Origin: Paenibacillus paridis
Lineage (GTDB): Bacteria > Bacillota > Bacilli > Paenibacillales > Paenibacillaceae
Direction: 5' to 3'
Length of the DNA: 64,000 nucleotides
NCBI RefSeq assembly: GCF_006345825.1
Contig: NZ_VCIX01000090.1
Coordinates: 1 to 64,000 of the forward strand
A program made the position numbers and the translations under genes. Below the pieces are notes generated by a model. The model was not told the DNA's origin and did no database searches. It saw nothing but the letters and a program-made list of their open reading frames with translations. Below, piece after piece: positions 25,892 to 33,184 of the stretch. Numbering within the stretch: position 1 is the first letter of the stretch; the number at the start of each line of letters is the position of its first letter.

Positions 25892-25920
25892 GAGGAGCCC
25901 TAGCGGCTCCTCTTTTCTTT
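25892..25920 (+). terminator. Terminator of the SASP gene
   Basis: GAGGAGCC / GGCTCCTC, 8-bp stem, then TTTTCTTTT. Confidence 0.85.
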
Positions 25921-25987
25921 TGCCTAAGGCTGGGATATAATTTAGGAAAATTTTGTATCCGTATGCGAGAGGGGAAAATATCCTGAC

Positions 25988-27385
25988 ATGAGTGCCACGT
26001 CCCGATGGTTTTCACGCGATAACAAAGCTGGAGCAGCTGGATCTGAAACCGGCGAGCACGCTCGAATGACAATTTTGCTGAATGAATCTGTTGTGATCTC
26101 CGATCAACTCCATGCAGCGGTTGACGAGGTGGAGCAAACCACCCGCCATTTAACCGAAATAGCGGATCAATCCGCTTTGCAGGAGCAGAAGCTGCGAACA
26201 AATAGCTCGCTTGCGGTAAATCGCATTGAAGAGGCCTTTTCTGCCCTTCAGGAGGTCGCTTCCGCCGCAGAACAAATCAATGATACCTCCGCTCACCTGA
26301 ATGCCAGGAGCAAGGAAACGAAGGAAGTCGTGCTCGATGTGTGCCGGTCCTTGACAAGCACCGACGAAGTTATGAATGAGCTGAGCCAAAACAATCAGAC
26401 GATGGAGCAGCATATCAGGCAGCTCATTGAGCAAACCTCTCACATTAATGAAATCAACCAATTTATTCAGGAGATCGTGTCGCAAACTTCACTGCTTGCC
26501 TTGAATGCTTCGATTGAAGCGGCGCATGCGGGAGAATATGGACGGGGTTTCTCTGTCGTTGCCCAGCAGATCAAGAAGCTTGCTGAGCAGAGCGGAGAGG
26601 CGGTCAAGCGTTCCTCGGCCATCGTGGAGCAAATCGAGCGAGGGGTAACGCAGGTTGTACATGCGGTGGACGCCGAGAAAAATTCGGTAGAGCGCGGAGT
26701 AGCCGAGATGGCAATCAACAAAGATCGTATGGACGTCATATTTGCAAGGATTAACGAGGTTGATGGACTTGTAGAACAGACAAGCATGGCGAGCAAGCAG
26801 CAGACCGAGCATATGAGCGAGTCGACAGGGATGCTCAAGGAAGTAGTGGATTCGGTTAATGAAACGCTGCAAAGCGTGGATAGTACGCTCCAAATGACGA
26901 AGCTTCAGCGCGAGCAGATCGGGAATTTGAACCGAATTAGCCGGAATCTTCAAAGGTCATCTGCGGATTTGTCGGTTGCAATTGAACAAGTGGGTGTGAA
27001 GAAGAGCGTGGCTAAGGATGTGAAAGTGAATGCAAGCTCTGTGCAAGAGTGGCTGAAGCAGGCTGCTCTTGATGCCCATTTCATTTCGATGGAAGAGAGC
27101 TATCATGAAACGAAGCTAAGCTCTATGCTCATAAGCAAGGTGGACGTAGAGGCTATTTGGTCGAATCGCATCGATGGGTCTTTTATATTCTCGCTGCCGG
27201 AAGCCGGATTGCTGAACGCTAAGGGAAGAGATTGGTGGAAAAAAGCGATGACGGGGCAGGTTTTTCAATCCGATGTCTACGTATCGGCGATTACTAAGCA
27301 GCACTGCGTGACCGTCTCTGTTCCCATACATAATGCCGACGGCAAGGTAATCGGCGTTTTGGGCGCAGATATTTCCATTTCATAA
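25988..27385 (+). CDS. Soluble methyl-accepting chemotaxis-type protein with C-terminal Cache-like tail
   Basis: A 465-residue MCP-type protein without any membrane segment. Residues 30-340 are long coiled-coil helices. The conserved signalling tip that contacts CheA/CheW lies at about 155-200 (QTSLLALNASIEAAHAGEYG, then RGFSVVAQQIKKLAEQSGEA). The last ~110 residues differ: EEWLKQAALD-like start, WWKKAMTGQVFQSDVYVSAI, VTVSVPIHNADGKVIGVLGA. This resembles the membrane-distal half of Cache/PDC sensor domains, which normally face outside. Function: input to chemotaxis or a related signalling array; the ligand is unknown. ATG 25988 follows AGAGGGGAAAA with long spacing. Confidence 0.85.
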   Translation: MSATSRWFSRDNKAGAAGSETGEHARMTILLNESVVISDQLHAAVDEVEQTTRHLTEIADQSALQEQKLRTNSSLAVNRIEEAFSALQEVASAAEQINDTSAHLNARSKETKEVVLDVCRSLTSTDEVMNELSQNNQTMEQHIRQLIEQTSHINEINQFIQEIVSQTSLLALNASIEAAHAGEYGRGFSVVAQQIKKLAEQSGEAVKRSSAIVEQIERGVTQVVHAVDAEKNSVERGVAEMAINKDRMDVIFARINEVDGLVEQTSMASKQQTEHMSESTGMLKEVVDSVNETLQSVDSTLQMTKLQREQIGNLNRISRNLQRSSADLSVAIEQVGVKKSVAKDVKVNASSVQEWLKQAALDAHFISMEESYHETKLSSMLISKVDVEAIWSNRIDGSFIFSLPEAGLLNAKGRDWWKKAMTGQVFQSDVYVSAITKQHCVTVSVPIHNADGKVIGVLGADISIS

Positions 27386-27466
27386 AAAATAGTTTTCAAA
27401 TGACCCTGGTTTGTTGTATGATAAGACATGTAAGAAATAATAACATGACAAGACAGGTGAAATCTC

Positions 27467-27850
27467 ATGACAGACCCAATCATTCATTCAGGCTTTGTAG
27501 TTGCTGCCCATCATCGGAAAGCGGGCGAGGTTTTACCTTTCATAGATGCCTACGTAGCGAAGAAAGAGCAGGAAATTGCTGAAATTGAACAAATGGTTGA
27601 GCGTTATGAGAAGAGAAGGATGGCTGAGGAACGCGCTTATCAATCCAAATCCACTTTAAGAAGAATGCTGTCGGGCAAGAAGCCGGATCATCATTTGGCT
27701 GTAGAGTATATCCATTTTGTTAGAAAGCCTATGGAGAAGGTTCGCGCGCTGCGACTTGAAATAGAAAGCGCCCGCTCGATTAAGAACGTCTCCGCTCCAA
27801 CGGACATTGTGACGGTATCGTATGAGCTTGCCAGTGAAATGAACAACTAA
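27467..27850 (+). CDS. Hypothetical cytoplasmic protein
   Basis: A 127-residue protein I do not recognise. It is hydrophilic, with no signal peptide. A helical, charged region (about 30-65, KKEQEIAEIEQMVERYEKRR) looks like a coiled coil, and the centre is basic (KSTLRRMLSGKKPDHH). ATG 27467 has AGGTGA upstream and the gene ends in a clear terminator shared with amtB. It lies 81 bp after the MCP-like gene, on the same strand; co-transcription is possible. Confidence 0.7.
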   Translation: MTDPIIHSGFVVAAHHRKAGEVLPFIDAYVAKKEQEIAEIEQMVERYEKRRMAEERAYQSKSTLRRMLSGKKPDHHLAVEYIHFVRKPMEKVRALRLEIESARSIKNVSAPTDIVTVSYELASEMNN

Positions 27851-27872
27851 TTCACGTAAATATTCAACATAA

Positions 27873-27913
27873 GAAAGAACCGCCCAGGCTTATCTGCCAG
27901 GACGGTTCTTTTT
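27873..27913. terminator. Bidirectional terminator between the hypothetical gene and amtB
   Basis: AAGAACCGCCCAGGC / GCCAGGACGGTTCTT hairpin with T runs on both strands. Confidence 0.85.
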
Positions 27914-27922
27914 GTTGTAGCG

Positions 27923-29218
27923 TTATTTGCTATTTTTTAAACGGTCGATGTCCAGGAAGTCATGCTCCTGACTATAAGCTGGAACGCCGTGTATCCCAAC
28001 GTCAAGACCGATTAGCTCCTCATCCTTGGAGACTCGGACAGGCATTACTTTGCGAATGAGCCACAAGGCGCCCCATGTCAGCAAGAAGCCCCATACGCAT
28101 ACGGTAACAAGTCCAAGTGCCTGAACGCCAAGCAATTGGAAACCGCCACCGTAAAATAGACCGTAATAACCTTTGCCAACGTCAGCGGTCAATTCAGGAA
28201 GAGCGAATAATCCGACGGCCAGCGTACCGATGCTGCCGCTGATGCCGTGGACGGCGAAAGCGCCGACCGGATCATCGACTTGCTTGCTCTCCAGCCATTC
28301 GGTTACAAGCACCATGGCAATGCCGGATACCGCGCCGATGCCGATAGCGGCAATATCGGATACGAAAGCGCACCCTGCCGTTATGCCGACAAGCCCTGCT
28401 AGCGAGCCGTTAATGACCATGGGCGGGTCAGCTTTCTTGTAGCGGAACATGGTGAACAAAATACAGGTTGCGCCCCCGGCTGCGGCAGAGAGCATGGTCG
28501 TAATGGCAATATGCCCGATCGAGCTGTTGGTTGCGCTGAGCGTACTGCCGGCATTAAAGCCGAACCAGCCAAACCAAAGGATAAAGGCTCCGACCGATGC
28601 CAGCGGCAAATTTGAAGGAGGCACGATGTTAACTTTGCCATCAGCGCTGAATTTGCCGATTCGCGGCCCGATGAAGATGGCGGCCGCAAGGGCGGAGAAG
28701 CCTCCTAAACCGTGAATAACTGCCGATCCTGCAAAGTCGATCATGCCGAGCGAGCCAAGAAATCCGTTTGCCGACCATACCCAGTGCCCTGCGAGCGGGT
28801 AGATGAAACCGGTCATGGCAATGGTGAGCAAAATATAAGCTCTAAAGTTAATGCGTTCAGCAACGGCGCCGGATACGATGGAAATAACGGCAATAACGAA
28901 CGCGCATTGGAATAACCAAAAGGTTTCATGCGTAATATTTAATGCGATGTGAGACAGGTCCCCGTTTATTAGAAAGCCGCTTGTTCCTATGATACCGCCG
29001 GCGTCTTGTCCATACATAAGTGCGAATCCGAAAAAATAAAAAACGAGTGCTCCGAAAGCGATGTCCACAAATACCTTCATAATGATGCTGACGGCATTTT
29101 TTTGCCTGACAAAACCAGCTTCAAGCAAAGCGAATCCACCTTCCATGAGCAAGATCATGGCTGCTGTCAAGACGACCCAGATCGTATCTAGCCCTCTTGA
29201 CAGTTCGTTAATGTCCAT
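27923..29218 (-). CDS. amtB: Ammonium transporter
   Basis: A 431-residue Amt/Mep/Rh channel with about eleven membrane helices. Family stretches: MEGGFALLEAGFVRQKN near the start, GHWVWSANGFLG, and the motif HGLGGFSALAAAIFIGPR; the pore histidines are in FAVHGISG and in the HGLGG region. The C-terminal cytoplasmic tail has LIGLDVGIHGVPAY. No glnK/PII gene follows: the 3' neighbour is a convergent hypothetical gene. Its upstream region carries the 99-bp repeat array (29268-29563), and I found no perfect GlnR/TnrA box there. Confidence 0.96.
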   Translation of the reverse strand: MDINELSRGLDTIWVVLTAAMILLMEGGFALLEAGFVRQKNAVSIIMKVFVDIAFGALVFYFFGFALMYGQDAGGIIGTSGFLINGDLSHIALNITHETFWLFQCAFVIAVISIVSGAVAERINFRAYILLTIAMTGFIYPLAGHWVWSANGFLGSLGMIDFAGSAVIHGLGGFSALAAAIFIGPRIGKFSADGKVNIVPPSNLPLASVGAFILWFGWFGFNAGSTLSATNSSIGHIAITTMLSAAAGGATCILFTMFRYKKADPPMVINGSLAGLVGITAGCAFVSDIAAIGIGAVSGIAMVLVTEWLESKQVDDPVGAFAVHGISGSIGTLAVGLFALPELTADVGKGYYGLFYGGGFQLLGVQALGLVTVCVWGFLLTWGALWLIRKVMPVRVSKDEELIGLDVGIHGVPAYSQEHDFLDIDRLKNSK

Positions 29219-29267
29219 TGCTTCATCCCCTGTTCCCTTTTTAGGTGAAAGCGTATACCCGCTCTCT

Positions 29268-29563
29268 TAAATATAGGAAGGAATATCATTTCGCTATCCC
29301 TTCTCTATATTTCTCGGAATGAAACGCGCTACGCCTCCAGAGGACGGCAACAGCCGTTTCACCTTGAAATATAAGACTTTATATGTTTTATCCGATAAAG
29401 AAGTCTTATATTTCATCGTCAAAGCTCCTTGAGCGACCAAAGGTCGCTGAAGGTGTTTTTGCTTGAAATATAGGAAAGTATATCATTTCGCTATCCCTTC
29501 TCTATATTTCTCGGAATGAAACGCGCTGTGCCGCCAGAGGACGGCAACAGCCGTTTCACCTTG
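29268..29563. repeat. Three-unit array of ~99-bp double-hairpin repeats (A-B-A')
   Basis: Units start at 29268, 29366 and 29465. Units 1 and 3 are about 90 percent identical; unit 2 shares the design but little sequence. Each has hairpin 1 with arms GAAATATA... and ...TATATTTC (perfect 14-bp stem GAAATATAAGACTT / AAGTCTTATATTTC in unit 2), then hairpin 2 (ACGGC AACA GCCGT in units 1 and 3; AGCGACC AAA GGTCGCT in unit 2), and ends in CTT. Read on the minus strand, hairpin 1 loops contain GGATA. It lies between amtB and liaF, divergent genes. Confidence 0.85.
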
Positions 29564-29664
29564 ATCCGTTCATCATTATAAATAGTACAAGTAAACAATG
29601 TCAACGCTGTACGTGATGTTTTATGACGTATGTTAGGTTTGGATTGGGTAATATCAACAGTTCC

Positions 29665-29680
29665 TCGGTCTGCAGACCGA
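29665..29680. promoter_or_regulatory. Perfect 16-bp palindrome upstream of liaF
   Basis: TCGGTCTGCAGACCGA reads identically on both strands, about 50 bp upstream of a -10-like TATACT (29728-29733) and 96 bp from the liaF start. It is a candidate operator, perhaps for LiaR, assigned by position. Confidence 0.45.
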
Positions 29681-29775
29681 TGTAGATTTCAATCGGCCGT
29701 CCCTTTTTCTCTTTTATGTTGTCCGGTATACTAAGATTATCAAACGACGATGGAAGCGTAAGGAGCTGGAGCCGC

Positions 29776-30795
29776 ATGAACGGTAATTTCGCAAGCCGGT
29801 TGTTCACCGGATTGGTAATCATTGCAGTTGGCCTATTGTTTTTGCTAAGGCAAACAGGTCATGTGACCTTTGATATTGGCGATCTTTTCTCTACCTATTG
29901 GCCTGTTATTCTTATTATAGTTGGAATTCGCGGCTTGCTTTCAAGCCGATCGAACGGTTCGGGCTCTAGCTGGTGGGGAGCGGTCGTTCTGTTGATCGGT
30001 TTTGTCTTTCTCGGCCGCAATCTGGAATTGTTCTCCTGGTCTATTGGGGATATCGTTCCTTATGTTTGGCCAGTGGCCGTCATTTTAATCGGAATTAATC
30101 TCATCTGGAAACCCAAATCTAAGCGGTATGAGCCGCCTGAGGATGATTGGAAATCATACCGACCGTTTGCGGAAGATGCATCGGTTCCCCCGGCACCTCC
30201 GCTGCATCCTGACCCTACAAAAGAACCGGTAGGCGCGCAGCATCAAGAGGGGAAACAAACAGGCGGGAAATCTAACGGCTATGAGGGCATTCATTTAAAG
30301 AAAAAAGATTATAAGGAATGGAAAAATCATTATAAGCAGGAATATAAAAAAAGCTCGCAGGAGTGGAAACGGAACCACAAAGAGCATGTCGAGTGGTGGA
30401 GCCATGGCGATTCGAATGTGCAAACCAGATCCGGTTTCATTGGCGATATCCATATCGGCCAGGATTATTGGGATTTGAAGCCGCTGAATATCTCGCATTT
30501 CATAGGCGACACGGTGCTGGATCTGACGAAAGCACAAGTATTTCCGGGCGAGACAAAAATTCATGTGTCTTCTTTTATCGGTGACGTGAAGGTTTACGTG
30601 CCAAATGATTATGAGGTTGGCGTGCAGGTCATTTCAAGCGCGTTTATCGGTGACGTGAAGATTTTGGGACAGAAAGAGGGCGGCATGTTTACGAATATTA
30701 ATATTCAATCGCCTTCCTATCAAGAATCGGACAAAAAAATCAAGCTGATCGTCAGTACGTTTATTGGTGATGTTCGTGTCACGAAGGTAGGGTGA
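29776..30795 (+). CDS. liaF: LiaF-like membrane protein, cell-envelope stress signalling
   Basis: A 339-residue LiaF family protein, a membrane inhibitor of LiaS in B. subtilis. Four membrane helices lie at about residues 9-27, 41-59, 69-86 and 95-114. A charged Lys/Trp-rich linker (about 175-215) follows, then the C-terminal beta-helical domain. That domain contains five copies of the motif FIGD at near-regular spacing (SGFIGD, SHFIGD, SSFIGD, SAFIGD, STFIGD). ATG 29776 follows AAGGAGCTGG; the frame opens further upstream without a site. First gene of liaFSR. Confidence 0.92.
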   Translation: MNGNFASRLFTGLVIIAVGLLFLLRQTGHVTFDIGDLFSTYWPVILIIVGIRGLLSSRSNGSGSSWWGAVVLLIGFVFLGRNLELFSWSIGDIVPYVWPVAVILIGINLIWKPKSKRYEPPEDDWKSYRPFAEDASVPPAPPLHPDPTKEPVGAQHQEGKQTGGKSNGYEGIHLKKKDYKEWKNHYKQEYKKSSQEWKRNHKEHVEWWSHGDSNVQTRSGFIGDIHIGQDYWDLKPLNISHFIGDTVLDLTKAQVFPGETKIHVSSFIGDVKVYVPNDYEVGVQVISSAFIGDVKILGQKEGGMFTNINIQSPSYQESDKKIKLIVSTFIGDVRVTKVG

Positions 30796-30801
30796 CCACA
30801 C

Positions 30802-31839
30802 ATGATGGTTCGGTTGCTACGGAGCGGGAAATGGGAGCTCATCGGAATGTTTGTCATTGCCTCGGTAACCGCATTTTTTCTCGGGTTAGTGGCATGGAAT
30901 GGATTCGCGGCTGATACAGGAAAGACGGAAGTGCGCCTTGTGGCCGCCTCCGTCTTCCTGCTTGTGAGCGCGGCTTTCGGCTATTGGGCAGCGCAGCGGA
31001 TCGGGCGGCGGATCGATACGCTGCATTTGTCGCTCAAGCAGGCGTCCAATGGCAATTTTGGCGTGCGGATCACAGAAAGCGGCCATAACTCGTTTGTTGA
31101 GGTATATAGGGAATTCAATGAGCTGGCAGAGCAGATGGAAGACAAGATGAAGTGGCTGCAAATGCGCGGCGAGGAATATGTCATGACCGAGTCCGCTTCC
31201 AACGAAGCGGCTGTTCTTGAGGAGCGGAAGCGGCTTGCGAGAGATTTGCATGACACGGTAAGCCAACAGCTATTTGCAATTCATATGTGCGCTTCGTCGC
31301 TTCCGAAGCTTCAACAGGTCGATCGCGAGCGCGCGGATTCCGTGCTGGAGCAGCTTGTGAATATGTCGAACCTGGCACAGAAGCAAATGAGAAATTTCAT
31401 TGCGCAGCTGCGTCCAATGGAGCTTGAGGGAAGGACATTATATGAAGCGCTTGATAAATGGTTTCCGGATTATTGCCGGCAAAACAACCTGCAGGGCGAG
31501 CTGGAATGGCGGATGAAGGAGCATTTGTCAGAGGCGATGGAGCATCAGTTTTTCCTTATCGCGCAGGAAGCGATGGCTAACGTTGTGAAGCATGCGGGAG
31601 CTTCCGGATGCACGCTTTCGATTGCGGATAATGAACGGCAGGTCGTCATGATATTGCAGGATGACGGCATTGGCTTTAAGGCCGACGAGGTCAAGCGCGG
31701 TTCTTACGGGCTTTCAACGATGCAAGAGCGTGCGCAGAAGCTAGGCGGCGCGGCGGAAATATGGAGCAAGCCCGGAGGCGGGACGAGAGTAAAGGTAACG
31801 ATACCTAAAATGTTGCGGGGGAGCATGAGCCATGAGTGA
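30802..31839 (+). CDS. liaS: LiaS-like sensor histidine kinase
   Basis: A 345-residue NarL-type sensor kinase. Two membrane helices (about 13-33 and 45-64) flank a very short loop, as in intramembrane-sensing kinases. A HAMP region (65-118) leads to the dimerisation helix with the phosphorylated histidine H150 (RLARDLHDTVSQQLFA), and an HATPase domain with DDGIGF and GLSTMQER ends it. It senses cell-wall antibiotic stress in its relatives. Starts 6 bp after liaF and overlaps liaR by 8 bp. Confidence 0.94.
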   Translation: MMVRLLRSGKWELIGMFVIASVTAFFLGLVAWNGFAADTGKTEVRLVAASVFLLVSAAFGYWAAQRIGRRIDTLHLSLKQASNGNFGVRITESGHNSFVEVYREFNELAEQMEDKMKWLQMRGEEYVMTESASNEAAVLEERKRLARDLHDTVSQQLFAIHMCASSLPKLQQVDRERADSVLEQLVNMSNLAQKQMRNFIAQLRPMELEGRTLYEALDKWFPDYCRQNNLQGELEWRMKEHLSEAMEHQFFLIAQEAMANVVKHAGASGCTLSIADNERQVVMILQDDGIGFKADEVKRGSYGLSTMQERAQKLGGAAEIWSKPGGGTRVKVTIPKMLRGSMSHE

Positions 31840-32497
31840 GACTGAACTTATAAAAATTATGATCGTGGATGACCATGATATGGTAAGAACGGGGCTTCGC
31901 ACCTATCTGATGCTGGAGCCGAAATTTGAGGTTATTGCCGAAGCAAGCAACGGACAAGCGGCCATCGATCTGCTGGCAGAAAGTACGGAAGAGAAGCGGC
32001 CCCAAATTATTCTGATGGATTTGATGATGCCCGGAATGGACGGGATTGAAGCGACGAGATCGATCGTTGCCAAGTACCCTACCATGAAAATTGTCATGCT
32101 GACCAGCTTTCTTGAGGATGACAAGGTGTACGGCGCGATAGAGGCGGGAGCGGTCAGCTATGTGCTCAAAACCGTGTCTGCGGAAGAGCTTATCTATGCG
32201 ATTAGCGGGGCGTTCAAGGGCATGCCGGTCATGACTGCCGATGTATCGCAAGCATTAACCAGAGGCCTGAGGCAGCGCACGGCGCAATCTGGCGATGAGG
32301 GACTGACGGAGCGGGAGAAGGAAGTGCTTCTGCTTATTGCCGATGGGCAATCGAACAAAGAAATTGCCGAGGAGCTCCATATTAGCGTCAAAACGGTAAA
32401 AACCCATGTTAGCAATTTATTGATGAAATGCGAGCTCGACGATCGTACGCAGCTTGCCGTCCTTGCTCACCGCAAGGGCTGGGCGAATCGCACATAA
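31832..32497 (+). CDS. liaR: LiaR-like response regulator
   Basis: A 221-residue NarL/FixJ-family regulator. The receiver domain has D14-D15 (IVDDHDM), phosphorylation site D63 (LMDLMMPGMD) and K114 near SYVLKT. The LuxR-type HTH at about 155-215 contains LTEREKEVLLLIADG and SNKEIAEELHISVKTVK. The ATG lies within the end of liaS. Expected to be activated by LiaS on cell-envelope damage. Confidence 0.95.
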   Translation: MSETELIKIMIVDDHDMVRTGLRTYLMLEPKFEVIAEASNGQAAIDLLAESTEEKRPQIILMDLMMPGMDGIEATRSIVAKYPTMKIVMLTSFLEDDKVYGAIEAGAVSYVLKTVSAEELIYAISGAFKGMPVMTADVSQALTRGLRQRTAQSGDEGLTEREKEVLLLIADGQSNKEIAEELHISVKTVKTHVSNLLMKCELDDRTQLAVLAHRKGWANRT

Positions 32498-32573
32498 AGG
32501 AAATGCTGGCAGGGTAGACTAGCTACTAGCGATACAAGAAATAGCTTATAGCTAGTGTAAAGGAGCAGCTGTC

Positions 32574-32987
32574 ATGATACCGATCTCGTCCGTGCTGGAG
32601 TCGCGGGAGCAACATTTTACGGAGATGAAGGAGCTGCTGGAGACGCAGCAGTTTACGCTGGGCGGCAATTGGGAATACGATGGAGGTTCCTTTGACCGCT
32701 CGCTTGATGAGGAACATAAAGTATGGCTTCGCATTCCGTTTGAAGTCATCGCCGGTCATATTGACAATGAAGAGGCCGACGATGAAGCTACGATAAAGGT
32801 TGGCACACCTTATGTTCTGAAACATTTATATCGGGAAGGCAACGACCCGGAGGCTTCCGTTCGCGTCGTCGGCGCATTGTTTGACCAGTTCCAGTCTCCC
32901 TCTAATCCAGATGCCGAGGTTGAATCGCAATGGATTGACCGAGCGAAGCAAGCGCTTAATGAGGTTGAACAGCTTTTCCCACATTAA
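32574..32987 (+). CDS. yugN: YugN-like family protein
   Basis: A 137-residue cytoplasmic protein of the YugN family, conserved in Bacilli and without a defined activity. It has no signal or membrane segment. Recognisable parts are NWEYDGGSFDRSLDE (about 32-46) and the acidic GHIDNEEADDEA stretch followed by GTPYVLKHLYREG. ATG 32574 follows AAAGGAGCAGC. Own terminator downstream; 76 bp after liaR, so probably a separate unit. Confidence 0.85.
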   Translation: MIPISSVLESREQHFTEMKELLETQQFTLGGNWEYDGGSFDRSLDEEHKVWLRIPFEVIAGHIDNEEADDEATIKVGTPYVLKHLYREGNDPEASVRVVGALFDQFQSPSNPDAEVESQWIDRAKQALNEVEQLFPH

Positions 32988-33018
32988 TCGCTTTTTTAAG
33001 CATAATCGCGTAAAAAAA

Positions 33019-33051
33019 ACGTGCCAAAATTCCATTTGGTACGTTTTTTTT
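33019..33051 (+). terminator. yugN terminator
   Basis: AACGTGCCAAA / TTTGGTACGTT hairpin followed by a T run; A run on the 5' side. Confidence 0.88.
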
Positions 33052-33068
33052 ATTTCTGTTTAAATTCC

Positions 33069-33093
33069 TTTTAAGTTTGTTTTAAGGTAGAAT
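33069..33093 (+). promoter_or_regulatory. Direct repeat and -10 box upstream of htrA
   Basis: TTTTAAG occurs at 33069-33075 and 33080-33086, an 11-bp repeat typical of OmpR-family binding sites, just upstream of TAGAAT (33088-33093). The -35 (TTCCTT) is poor, as expected for an activated promoter. The OmpR-type regulator encoded at 34953 is the natural candidate. Confidence 0.5.
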
Positions 33094-33184
33094 GTGCATG
33101 ATAGAACTATATCAAATGAACATGCGCCTAGGCACGAGCGGCTTTTGGGGCATGATGGAATAAGATTCAAGGAGGAGAACGTAC

